Translations under genes and position numbers: made by a program | Shown: positions 46,171 through 53,818 of the stretch, piece by piece | How the letters are laid out: every line of letters starts with the position of its first letter | Position numbering within the stretch: position 1 is the first letter of the stretch | Assembly (NCBI RefSeq): GCF_000331305.1 | Contig: NZ_KB217478.1 | Location: 1,409,679 to 1,473,678 of the forward strand | Origin: Calothrix sp. PCC 7103 | GTDB taxonomy: Bacteria; Cyanobacteriota; Cyanobacteriia; Cyanobacteriales; Nostocaceae | Direction of reading: 5' to 3' | DNA length: 64,000 bases | Notes under the pieces: model-generated | The model's input: only the letters and a program-made list of their open reading frames with translations | The model's database searches: none | Told to the model about the DNA's origin: nothing

Positions 46171-47190
46171 TCACAGTCCTAAATACGGCGCCAGGGCTAA
46201 ATTTTTTGTACTATCGCTAAGAAGAACGCTATCACAGAGGTTAAATAGTTCTAGCTCGGTAGAAGTTTTTCGCATCAACCGCAGGAAATGCCCTTCAGCA
46301 TCAACCAACAGGGCTATATAATTAAGGAACATTTTGAGGTAGCCTAGACGCGATTGTACTGGAAAGTTATCTTTATTAGGGGTTTGCCATAAACGTTCGA
46401 TATAGTTGCGTACCTCTACTAAAGGAACGGGTGTTATTGGTTCAGACCGTAAAGCTTGACGAATTTGGTTAAAAATCCAAGGATTCCCTATTGCCCAGCG
46501 TCCTACCATGACACCTGCTGCTCCCGTTTTTTCAAGCACTTCGAGGGCTGTTGTTGCAGAGTGAATATTACCATTAGCAAGCACTGGACAATCGACCCGT
46601 TTAACCGCATCGGCAATCAAATCATATTTTACTGCCCCGTGGTACATGTCTTTTACTGTGCGACCGTGCAAACTTAGTAAATCAATGTTGTGGCTATTAA
46701 TTATATCTAATATTTCATAAAAGGTATCTGTATTTTCAAAGCCTACGCGCATTTTGACGGTCAAAGGTTTATCGGTGACAGCTTGCCGCAGTTCTGCCAA
46801 AATTTTATCTACTTTTTCTGGTTCTCGGAGTAATCCACCCCCAACATTTTTGCGGTATATTCTAGGCGCCGGACATCCCATATTTAAATCAACTCCAGCT
46901 ATATTATAGGTGCATAGTTCCTTTGCTGTTCTTACTAAGTCTGGAATGCTTTCGCCAATCATTTGAGCAAAAACAGGGCGCCCCGTATCGTTTTCTGTAA
47001 TTGAAGATAAAATGGTACGGTTGAGGCGTGAGGTTTCATTGACGCGGAAATATTCGGTAAAGAAGTAATCAGGACTGCCGTATTGAGCAATAACCTTCAT
47101 AAACCAGAGGTTTGTGACATCTTGCATGGGAGCAAGAGCGGTAAGGGGTAGGTTTTTCTGTAGTGTTTGGGGAAGCAGTACCTGGGACAT
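46171..47190 (-). CDS. tRNA-dihydrouridine synthase
   Basis: 339 residues. FMN-dependent TIM barrel: LAPMQDVTNLWFM at the N-terminus, DLNMGCPAPRIYRKNVGGGLL with catalytic C106, LTVKMRVGFE, LSLHGRTVKDMYHG, VLANGNIHSA and GVMVGRWAIGNPWIF. The enzyme reduces uridines in tRNA D-loops. The subclass (DusA, DusB or other) is not assigned. It sits upstream of the HAD phosphatase gene on the same strand. Confidence 0.95.
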   Translation of the reverse strand: MSQVLLPQTLQKNLPLTALAPMQDVTNLWFMKVIAQYGSPDYFFTEYFRVNETSRLNRTILSSITENDTGRPVFAQMIGESIPDLVRTAKELCTYNIAGVDLNMGCPAPRIYRKNVGGGLLREPEKVDKILAELRQAVTDKPLTVKMRVGFENTDTFYEILDIINSHNIDLLSLHGRTVKDMYHGAVKYDLIADAVKRVDCPVLANGNIHSATTALEVLEKTGAAGVMVGRWAIGNPWIFNQIRQALRSEPITPVPLVEVRNYIERLWQTPNKDNFPVQSRLGYLKMFLNYIALLVDAEGHFLRLMRKTSTELELFNLCDSVLLSDSTKNLALAPYLGL

Positions 47191-47268
47191 AGAGATGAAC
47201 AGCGATTAAAGCATTACTCTATCAAAAAAATGAAGAGAAAGCTGTTTGCTGGCGCCTGTAATAGCTGT

Positions 47269-47466
47269 TTAGTTGAGGGCGGCAAATGCAAATACTGCTT
47301 GAATAGCTTCAGTATTAAGGGTTGGATAGCTTTCTAAAACTTGCTGTTGAGTCCAACCCTCAGAAAACAAGCCTAAAATAAACTCTACTGATAACCTTGT
47401 TCCTTTAATTACTGGTTTTCCAAGTAAAATATTTGGATTTGAATGAATATGTGTTTTCCAGTTGAC
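47269..47466 (-). pseudogene. DUF433 family gene lacking a start codon
   Basis: A minus-strand frame encodes VNWKTHIHSNPNILLGKPVI, KGTRLSVEFILGLFSEGWTQ, QQVLESYPTLNTEAIQAVFA and FAALN before its stop, a complete DUF433 domain (antitoxin-like winged helix). The position of the usual initiating Met is GTC here and an in-frame stop lies three codons upstream, so no normal start exists. There is no toxin gene beside it. It is probably inactivated, unless a non-canonical start is used. Confidence 0.75.
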
Positions 47467-47488
47467 CTTAGTTCAGATATAGAAGTTT

Positions 47489-47590
47489 TATAGCAGTCGT
47501 AAATGAATTGTCAAAAATTATATCCCGTAGAGGCGCGTAAACCGGAGGTTTTCCCGTAGGGAATTTTACGAATGATTTAGGACTGCTATA
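47489..47590. repeat. MITE-like element with 16-bp inverted ends
   Basis: TATAGCAGTCGTAAAT (47489-47504) and ATTTAGGACTGCTATA (47575-47590) are inverted repeats with one mismatch. The 102-bp unit also has an internal inverted pair (TCCCGTAGAGG...CCTCCGG...CCCGTAGGGA). The sequence style is a dispersed repeat often seen in filamentous cyanobacteria. It is non-coding and sits right upstream of the DUF433 remnant. Confidence 0.65.
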
Positions 47591-47654
47591 TATATTATGA
47601 CTTGGAACAATAACTTTAACTTTAAGCGCCTTTCAAAAAACTATTTATCTGCTG

Positions 47655-47676
47655 GAGTCATGGGCGCCCATGACTC
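47655..47676. repeat. Perfect 22-bp palindrome centred on GGGCGCCC
   Basis: GAGTCATGGGC is followed directly by its reverse complement. It lies in the 720-bp gene-poor region between the Dus and RTX-like genes; 47591-47917 otherwise holds no gene. Its role is unknown; it could be a protein-binding site or part of a hairpin. Confidence 0.7.
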
Positions 47677-47917
47677 TGGAGTTAAGGAATCCCACTGGAA
47701 GCTGCAATTTTTTTTACGGATGGGTCTATGACAGTTTTGTGCCATTTACTGGGAACTCTTCGTGCCAGTAAAGTGGTAGCTTTGGCTCTTTTATCTACTT
47801 GCTTGCGGTTTTACTCTGAAAGTGTCAGTAAAAACACCGACGGATCAAACATCCAGTTCTAAAACTGAAGCACAAAGATGTTTGTTTTTGAAAAGTAATT
47901 AAATTGGAGAAAAATCA

Positions 47918-48793
47918 ATGACTATTTTTGGTTCTAGAAATAATGACAAATTATTTGGTTCAGTAGGTAATGATACTTTTGTGTCTTCTGCTGGAAGTGA
48001 TTTAATTAATGGTGGTAGTGGTTTTGATACTGTTGATTATAGTAATTTTGGGCAAGCTATCTCACTTTTTCCTCGTGGTGGTATTGGTAAAAGTAGTTTT
48101 GGAACTGACCAATTATTGAATGTTGAAAGAATTATTGCTCCTAATGTTTTAGGAAATACAATCAATGCTTCGGTTGGTGCAGAGGGAGCTTCGTTAAATG
48201 TTGATTTAAGTCAAAATCGGTTGACTGTTAACAATGTTCCAAGAATTGGTTCGTTGAATTTTCAAGTGGTAAATTTTACTAATGTTTTGGCTACTCGTAA
48301 TAATGATAGGGTTGTAGGCAATAATTTTAATAATACTATCGATGGTTTTGCTGGTAATGATTCTCTTTTTGGTGGTGGTGGCAATGATTTATTGATTGGT
48401 TCTGCTGGCAATGATTTGGTAGTTGGTGATGCGGGTAATGATGTTTTGTTGGGTACTAATCAATTTTCGCGCGGTAAGGGTGAGTATGATCTTTTGGTTG
48501 GTGGAGCTAATAATGATGCATTTGTTCTAGGCGACCGCAGTGGGTCTTACTATGGTTTTGGTAATGGTGATTATGCTCAAATTTCGGATTTATCTAGGGG
48601 AGATGTGATTCGGTTAGGTGTTGGTGAAACTTATTTTGCTAGACCAGATGCTGCTGGGTTTGATTTGTTTGTTGCAAGGGGGTCTGGTTTTGATTTTGTT
48701 GCAGATGTTCGCAGCACGTTTTCCGCAGGTTTACCCGCTGGCACTTTTAGGCTAGCTTCTGGTCAGAGTTTGGGTATATTTTTAGGCGCCTAA
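47918..48793 (+). CDS. RTX-type (haemolysin-type) calcium-binding repeat protein
   Basis: 291 residues. RTX nonapeptides of the form GGxGNDxLxG are visible at the N-terminus (GSVGNDTFVSSAGSDLINGG) and near 145-180 (GFAGNDSLFGGGGNDLLIGSAGNDLV). The C-terminal part (about 185-291) contains DRSGSYYGFGNGDYAQISDL, as in cyanobacterial surface proteins. No N-terminal signal peptide; such proteins are normally secreted by type I systems using the C-terminus. An AGGAG-like ribosome-binding site (TTGGAGAAA) precedes the ATG. No protease or lipase domain is present. It is 25 bp upstream of the glycoside hydrolase. Confidence 0.9.
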   Translation: MTIFGSRNNDKLFGSVGNDTFVSSAGSDLINGGSGFDTVDYSNFGQAISLFPRGGIGKSSFGTDQLLNVERIIAPNVLGNTINASVGAEGASLNVDLSQNRLTVNNVPRIGSLNFQVVNFTNVLATRNNDRVVGNNFNNTIDGFAGNDSLFGGGGNDLLIGSAGNDLVVGDAGNDVLLGTNQFSRGKGEYDLLVGGANNDAFVLGDRSGSYYGFGNGDYAQISDLSRGDVIRLGVGETYFARPDAAGFDLFVARGSGFDFVADVRSTFSAGLPAGTFRLASGQSLGIFLGA

Positions 48794-48818
48794 GTTTTAT
48801 GAGTGTGGAGAAGTAATC

Positions 48819-50282
48819 ATGCGAAAATTTATATCAGTTTTTACGATAGTTATTGTTTTACAGTTGATATTCTTTTTCTCTCAAGTTGTATTTTTTCGAC
48901 CGATTATAGCACAGCAAAGTAGTAGCAAGCTATACGGAGTACATGAGTTTAATATTGCCAGACAGGTAGGACGTAATTTGCCAGAGCGAATTAGTTTAAT
49001 GCAGCAAGTAGGAGCAAAAGTTGTTCGTTTACCAGTAACTTGGCATTTAATGGAACCGCAACAAGCAGGAATAACTCCGCAATGGTTCTGGGATGAACTA
49101 GATGCAGATGTGTCTGCTGCCGAAAAAGCAGGAATCAAGCTGATTATTGAATTGGGACAGACAGCGTGTTGGGCTTCCGGAGCACCAAATAAAAGATGCA
49201 ACGACTCAAGTTACACCGATTACTTGCTATACCCACCGACGAATTACAATGACTATGCAAACGCTATTGCTAAACTTGTACAGCGTTATCGTGGTCGGGT
49301 TTATGCTTGGGAAATTTGGAATGAGCCTAATCTTACAGGTAATTGGAAACCGCTTGGCTCTCGTCCCTTGGCAATTAACGACTTGAACAATTTGTTTATT
49401 GATCTTAAAGGCGCCTCACAATATACAAATTTAGTAAAAGCATCTTACAGCAAAATCAAAAGTGTTGACCCCAAGGCTACGGTTTTAGCAGGCGCCATTG
49501 CTGCTGGAGATGTTGATTATGTCAACGAAATGTATAAGGCTGGCATTAAGGGTTACTTTGATGCACTGTCAATGCATCCTTATACTGGTGTTTATCCTGG
49601 TGATTCTAGTGGCAGGAGTTATGGACCGAATGAATGTCCAACAGGAGTTGAAAATTCAAAGCTGTGGTGCTTCAAGATTGGGGTTGAGCGAGTTAGACAA
49701 GCTATGTTAGCCAAAAGCGATGATAAACCTATTTGGTTTACTGAATTTGGTTTTAGTAGCACAACTGGATGGAATGGCTCCAGATTCCCAAACGACCAAG
49801 CTGACCATTTGCGCTCTTCTATCGCCTTAATTAACACTTGGAATTTTGTTCCGGTTGCTTGTTGGTATCAACTTGTTGACCGATATGCAAAAGATGACCG
49901 TGAGGGTAGGTTTGGACTTTTTAACATCAACGGTCTAATTAAACCTTCTGGTCAAACTTTTAAGCAGCTTGTGAGTCTGACAAAGCCCGTACTTATCTCG
50001 CCTAAAGGTGAAATTACAACAAATACGCCAAGTTTTTCTTGGCAAGCAGTACCAGGAGCTACCAGTTACAAACTTTGGGTTAACGAGTATAGTAACCCTA
50101 ATGTACCAGGTAAAATTAATCGCGATTTTACCCCTACACAAGCTAATTGCACTAGCAACAGTACTTGTACAGTCAGTCCTGGGGTGCGTTTTGCACGAGC
50201 CAGTGCAGAATGGTGGGTAACTGCAAATTTCAGTAACGCACAGTCTCAACTTAGCGATAGCGCAACATTTGCCGTGAAATAA
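48819..50282 (+). CDS. Exported glycoside hydrolase of the TIM-barrel (clan A) type
   Basis: 487 residues. A hydrophobic signal peptide (about 1-31) is followed by a TIM barrel with the acid/base glutamate E169 in WEIWNEPNL and the nucleophile E309 in IWFTEFGFSS, the strand 4/strand 7 pair of clan GH-A (GH5/GH39-like). The C-terminal about 90 residues form a beta-sandwich-like domain beginning KPVLISPKGEITTNTPSFSW. It probably cleaves a beta-linked polysaccharide outside the cell; specificity is unknown. It lies in the same direction and close to the RTX-like gene. A hairpin follows 55 bp after the stop. Confidence 0.9.
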   Translation: MRKFISVFTIVIVLQLIFFFSQVVFFRPIIAQQSSSKLYGVHEFNIARQVGRNLPERISLMQQVGAKVVRLPVTWHLMEPQQAGITPQWFWDELDADVSAAEKAGIKLIIELGQTACWASGAPNKRCNDSSYTDYLLYPPTNYNDYANAIAKLVQRYRGRVYAWEIWNEPNLTGNWKPLGSRPLAINDLNNLFIDLKGASQYTNLVKASYSKIKSVDPKATVLAGAIAAGDVDYVNEMYKAGIKGYFDALSMHPYTGVYPGDSSGRSYGPNECPTGVENSKLWCFKIGVERVRQAMLAKSDDKPIWFTEFGFSSTTGWNGSRFPNDQADHLRSSIALINTWNFVPVACWYQLVDRYAKDDREGRFGLFNINGLIKPSGQTFKQLVSLTKPVLISPKGEITTNTPSFSWQAVPGATSYKLWVNEYSNPNVPGKINRDFTPTQANCTSNSTCTVSPGVRFARASAEWWVTANFSNAQSQLSDSATFAVK

Positions 50283-50336
50283 TTAGAGTAATTAGAGCTT
50301 CTTATTACCATACCCATAACATAGATGATAGATAAC

Positions 50337-50365
50337 GTAGAGACGCGATTAAATCGCGTCTCTAC
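50337..50365 (+). terminator. Hairpin downstream of the glycoside hydrolase gene
   Basis: GTAGAGACGCGAT and ATCGCGTCTCTAC arms (13 bp each) enclose TAA. It is related in sequence to the palindrome at 33899-33922. Probably a dispersed hairpin repeat serving as a terminator. Confidence 0.65.
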
Positions 50366-50508
50366 AGTATTTGTGTTTATTTAGGGTCTACTAATGGAGG
50401 TGGAACACTTTGGAAAGTTGGTGTTGGTTATAGGTTTTAATGGCAATGTTAATTTTGGGTAATTCGCCTGAGATTATTTATCGACATTACACGAATCAAG
50501 TTTTCCCG

Positions 50509-51174
50509 TCAGTTTGCTCCAGTAGTTGCTGGTAATGGATCTGATGGAAAATAGCTTTGTAGATAGTTTAAGGTGAACCGTTTCGTTTCTGCCACGAGAC
50601 GCTTCCGTAACCGTATCTCTTGACTAAGAGATAGCCACAGTAACATGCCGATAGCTTTTACCAACACAAAGGCGATCGCTTCATAATCCGCAGGTTCTAA
50701 GGTTGAATTACGTTGAGATAAGGATGTTACCAAATCCTGAATTAGTTGAGCATCGGCAGCCTCTTCGATTTCCTCTAATTCAGGTATCGTCCCCTGAACC
50801 TCCATGAAAATAGCGTGGTAGCCTGGATTATCAGTAAAAAATTGATCGGCTGTATCAATCAACTTTTCCACGTAAGTAGATAGGGGAAGTTTTGCCAACT
50901 CAACCCCATCGAAGGCTGCAAACTTTTGATGTAGCTGTTCCTCATAGCGCAAGGCTAGGGCTTTGAGAATGGCTGTTTTGTCTGGAAAAAATTGGTAGAG
51001 CGATCCAATCGGCACCTGAGCAAGTGTGGCGATCGCATTGGTCGTCGTTGCGGTGTAACCCTCAACAATAAACAGTTCTTCTGCCACATCTAAAATTCTG
51101 CTAACCCGTTCCTGACTGCGGGCTTGACGTGGCTTGCGTCGCATTCCAGAAGGGCTTGATGAACTTTCTGCCAT
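50509..51174 (-). CDS. TetR/AcrR family transcriptional regulator
   Basis: 221 residues from ATG 51174 (frame extends to 51216). An N-terminal basic segment (RRKPRQARSQERVSRILDVA) leads into the TetR helix-turn-helix: FIVEGYTATTTNAIATLAQV PIGSLYQFFPDKTAILKAL. The C-terminal ligand-binding helices follow. It is divergent from the Coq4-like gene, and two identical-type inverted repeats lie between them, so it most likely represses itself and the divergent genes. The gene contains two GCGATCGC sites and no GGCGCC, unlike the rest of the window. Confidence 0.94.
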   Translation of the reverse strand: MAESSSSPSGMRRKPRQARSQERVSRILDVAEELFIVEGYTATTTNAIATLAQVPIGSLYQFFPDKTAILKALALRYEEQLHQKFAAFDGVELAKLPLSTYVEKLIDTADQFFTDNPGYHAIFMEVQGTIPELEEIEEAADAQLIQDLVTSLSQRNSTLEPADYEAIAFVLVKAIGMLLWLSLSQEIRLRKRLVAETKRFTLNYLQSYFPSDPLPATTGAN

Positions 51175-51233
51175 TGATTTAATCTCTACCTCAAACAAAA
51201 GATGAATAATCCTCACATTTCACTTGACGAAAC

Positions 51234-51274
51234 ATGAGAGATGCTCATATTATTAAAACATGAGCGTTACTCAT
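51234..51274. promoter_or_regulatory. Twin operators for the TetR regulator
   Basis: Two inverted repeats of the form ATGAG-N5-CTCAT lie at 51234-51248 and 51260-51274, with centres 26 bp apart. They sit between the divergent TetR gene and the small ORF/Coq4-like gene, in the expected place for dimer-binding operators overlapping both promoters. Binding by this TetR is inference from position and symmetry. Confidence 0.75.
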
Positions 51275-51308
51275 ATATTAACCTAATTTGTCCCAGGAAA
51301 TCTTAGCG

Positions 51309-51563
51309 ATGAGCCAGAATCCCCTGAGCTTGACTCGCCCGAAAGCAAATATACGCCCTCATTATCTTCTTGGATGCAGCTACATCGGGTTTCGTTTTGT
51401 GTGCGATCAGGCTTCTCCCTGGTTGACGTTAGTCTTTGCTCCTTTCCAATTACTTTGTTCGTCAGGACTGCAACGGACTCACCAACAAATCCGCTATCTC
51501 AATGCCATTAGCAAGATTAATTTTGCGGCGTTGTATGGAGTGCTCAATGACTTGCTTTGGTAG
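51309..51563 (+). CDS. Small hypothetical protein upstream of the Coq4-like gene
   Basis: 84 residues from ATG 51309. Sequence MSQNPLSLTRPKANIRPHYL continues with a moderately hydrophobic middle (PWLTLVFAPFQLL) and ends NFAALYGVLNDLLW. No domain is recognised and no strong ribosome-binding site is seen. It begins 35 bp after the second TetR operator and precedes the Coq4-like gene by 53 bp, so it would be the first gene of the regulated unit. It may be a real small protein or the remnant of a larger gene. Confidence 0.45.
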   Translation: MSQNPLSLTRPKANIRPHYLLGCSYIGFRFVCDQASPWLTLVFAPFQLLCSSGLQRTHQQIRYLNAISKINFAALYGVLNDLLW

Positions 51564-51616
51564 CAACATCTAGCTGTACCTGATTACATTCAACTAATGA
51601 TTTTTTGGAGGTATTT

Positions 51617-52417
51617 ATGATGCAAGTTAAGCCCAATCCATCTCCTAACCTTGACGTTCAACAGCAGATACAATATCCAGTAGACAATGGCTTAAAGTTA
51701 TTTTTTGCAAGACTGACCATTTTTAAGTCATTCGTTTCTATGCTTTTAGGGGACAATAGTCTGCAAACGGTAGGTGACATGGTGGATGGGTTATTACAAA
51801 CCCCTGCCTACGATTTGACTGCCCAATACTTAAAACAATATCCGGCTTGTGCAGCGTTGATCTGCGATCGTTATATTCCCCCTGCCCATGACCTGGAAAC
51901 ATTACTCACCTATCCTCATGATTCCTTGGGCTACATTTATGCAGCCACGATGAAGAAAGCAGGCTTTGACCCTAATCTCCATGCGGGAATGACGGCAGAA
52001 TCCGATGCCCACTATGTCGAGCTACGACTAAGCCAAACCCATGATATCTGGCATATCGTCACTGGGTTTGACACATCGCCAATCGGTGAGATAGGTTTGC
52101 AGGCGTTTCATTTGCCTCAGTTTCCCTATCCTCTGGCAACAATGTTGGTGGCAAATAGTTTGATGTCCAGTACATTGTTTGCACCGCAAGAGTTACCCCA
52201 ATTATTGATCGCGATCGCCCAAGGATTTCAGATGGGCAAAAGCGCTAAATCATTATTTGCTCAAAAGTGGGAAGAGGACTGGGAAAAGCCCCTGACCCAA
52301 TGGCAAGCCGAGTTGAATATTCAGCCGATTCGGAATTCGGCAGACGAGTCAGTGGGCAATTGGATTGGGGAGAATGTTACATCTGACTTTTCACGTTATG
52401 TGGAAAACCCAACGTAA
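51617..52417 (+). CDS. Coq4-like protein
   Basis: 266 residues from ATG 51617; a GGAGG ribosome-binding site at 51607-51611 supports this or the ATG at 51620, not the upstream TTG. The Coq4 zinc motif HDxxH-x11-E is complete: H142, D143, H146, E158 (HDIWHIVTGFDTSPIGE). Coq4 is needed for ubiquinone synthesis in eukaryotes and some bacteria. Cyanobacteria make plastoquinone, so the role here is uncertain. It contains one GCGATCGC site and no GGCGCC. Control by the divergent TetR through the twin operators is likely. Confidence 0.88.
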   Translation: MMQVKPNPSPNLDVQQQIQYPVDNGLKLFFARLTIFKSFVSMLLGDNSLQTVGDMVDGLLQTPAYDLTAQYLKQYPACAALICDRYIPPAHDLETLLTYPHDSLGYIYAATMKKAGFDPNLHAGMTAESDAHYVELRLSQTHDIWHIVTGFDTSPIGEIGLQAFHLPQFPYPLATMLVANSLMSSTLFAPQELPQLLIAIAQGFQMGKSAKSLFAQKWEEDWEKPLTQWQAELNIQPIRNSADESVGNWIGENVTSDFSRYVENPT

Positions 52418-52610
52418 AACCTATCCCCCTGACCCCCTTTCCTTCAAGGATACAGAAGAGCGAATGGTAGGTCTAACCCCTCACCCGAACGATTTAATCG
52501 GGTTTTTGAGCTACCATTTGAGGCGCCACGTGCTTCTGAAATAGTTGATTTATCATTTAACGTGGGGTGTTACCCCTGAATTTATACTGCTAATGGGTAG
52601 AATATAAACT

Positions 52611-52727
52611 TTGTCATGCTGAACGAAACGTAGTGCAGTGAAGCATCTTAGAGATTCTAGCCTTCGGCAAATGCGACCCTCCGGGAAAACTGCGTTTACG
52701 CATTACGCTACGCTCAGAATGACATTT
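52611..52727. repeat. REP-like hairpin repeat, copy 2
   Basis: TTGTCATGCTGAACGAAACG at the left and CTACGCTCAGAATGACA at the right are the inverted ends of the same family as 28188-28265. The interior includes further short hairpins (GACCCTCCGGGAAAAC). Confidence 0.75.
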
Positions 52728-52742
52728 CTTACCCGTGTTAAG

Positions 52743-52890
52743 TATATCTTGCAAGGTGTTACCCCTATCTTTTACCCCAATTAAAGGAATTCCGTAATCT
52801 AAACTTAAATTTAAATCTGGCGCCACTTGCCAGCGTAAACCTGTACCAATGCTAGCGATTATACCAGGGTCAGGATTGTCAGTAATACAA
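52743..52890 (-). pseudogene. C-terminal remnant of a ShlB/FhaC/HecB-type (TpsB) outer-membrane transporter gene
   Basis: The minus-strand frame reads ITDNPDPGIIASIGTGLRWQ and VAPDLNLSLDYGIPLIGVKD before running into the REP-like repeat. The pattern GxGLRWQVxPxLNLxLDYGIPL is the last beta-barrel strands of TpsB transporters. Nothing of the POTRA or earlier barrel sequence is present. A TpsA substrate gene lies at 63204, so a secretion partner once stood near here. Confidence 0.65.
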
Positions 52891-53063
52891 TAATATTATC
52901 AGATTTGGACTGATGGCATAAAAGTGCCACACTTTTAAGTACTTTCTGCCTATACTTTGACACAGAGAACCCTTACATTGTTAAAAACATTACTTTATAT
53001 TGAATTATCAACGTATGTAGTTGTGTGGTTTATGACAATTTATTTATTATTTACACTCAAACA

Positions 53064-53783
53064 ATGATTTCTGTTGAGCAGATTGTAATCTTAACTACTT
53101 TTATATCAATAGCGATGCTTCTGGGTTCTCGTTATCGTACAAAAAATGCATTGCAGTGGTGGTATGAGAGGCAATCTATAGAATTCCACGAAGAAGCGGA
53201 GTTTGCTAAAAATGGCTTGTTACAGGAGTCTTTTTTCCTTCGCCGGAGTATAGAACTATTAGATGGAAATCTCACGTCAAATTCTGGCAAAACTAAGGAA
53301 AAATACTTAAATAGCACCGAAAAGATATATAATGCAGTCACAGAGTTGATTAATCACCTGTCCCCTGCCTATGTCAATGATAGTTTACCATTGGCGATTC
53401 AGTACTTGGTTTCGGCTTGGAAGATAAAGCTGACAGCAGCAAGTTGGGCGATGAAACTACCTGTTGACTGGGATAACGAGTCTCCTATACACAGTCGAGT
53501 CCTGTTATCGGTACTCAATCGATTGTTTCAAGTTATTTCATCGCAGCAACAAATACCACAGCAAATACAAGTTTGTTTAGCCAAGCAAGGAGATTTAAAT
53601 GAAGTAACAGTCAAATTTAATTATCAAGATACTCTCGTTGCCACAAGTATCAGACGAATAAGAGAATTAGATTATATCAATAGAGTTTTTGCTATTTTAA
53701 TTTCTGGAAATTTTTATTATTATCAAAAATATGCAACATTAATATGTCGTCTCAATTGGAAAAGTGATAGTAAAGTTTCATAA
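53064..53783 (+). CDS. Membrane-anchored sensor-like protein, probably a degenerate kinase relative
   Basis: 239 residues from ATG 53064 (the frame extends to 53025). One N-terminal membrane segment (VEQIVILTTFISIAMLLG) precedes a helical region (FHEEAEFAKNGLLQESFFLR RSIELL) that resembles a dimerisation helix of NarX-type kinases but has no phospho-accepting His in the E-x-H position. The remainder lacks N and G boxes of a HATPase domain. It sits 35 bp upstream of the response regulator and is in the same direction as the CHASE2 kinase, so a role in that signalling unit is likely. Function is not assigned. Confidence 0.7.
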   Translation: MISVEQIVILTTFISIAMLLGSRYRTKNALQWWYERQSIEFHEEAEFAKNGLLQESFFLRRSIELLDGNLTSNSGKTKEKYLNSTEKIYNAVTELINHLSPAYVNDSLPLAIQYLVSAWKIKLTAASWAMKLPVDWDNESPIHSRVLLSVLNRLFQVISSQQQIPQQIQVCLAKQGDLNEVTVKFNYQDTLVATSIRRIRELDYINRVFAILISGNFYYYQKYATLICRLNWKSDSKVS

Positions 53784-53818
53784 ATCATAAGCCTACTTTT
53801 AAGTCGGAGTATTTACCC

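Larger units (their letters stand above)
52418..53063. other. Gene-free stretch with a REP-like repeat and a TpsB remnant
   Basis: About 650 bp without an intact gene. It contains a REP-like hairpin (52611-52727), a minus-strand fragment of a two-partner-secretion transporter gene (52743-52890), and an AT-rich 3' part that probably holds the promoter of the signalling genes beginning at 53064. Confidence 0.65.

Noticed and set aside
48881-49201. 106-codon minus-strand frame inside the glycoside hydrolase gene
   Set aside because: Fully antisense to a clearly coding gene with catalytic motifs; cysteine-rich nonsense-like composition.
52614-52826. 70-codon minus-strand gene
   Set aside because: Its left part is the REP-like repeat and its right part is the TpsB remnant; the frame joins two unrelated pieces and has no real start.
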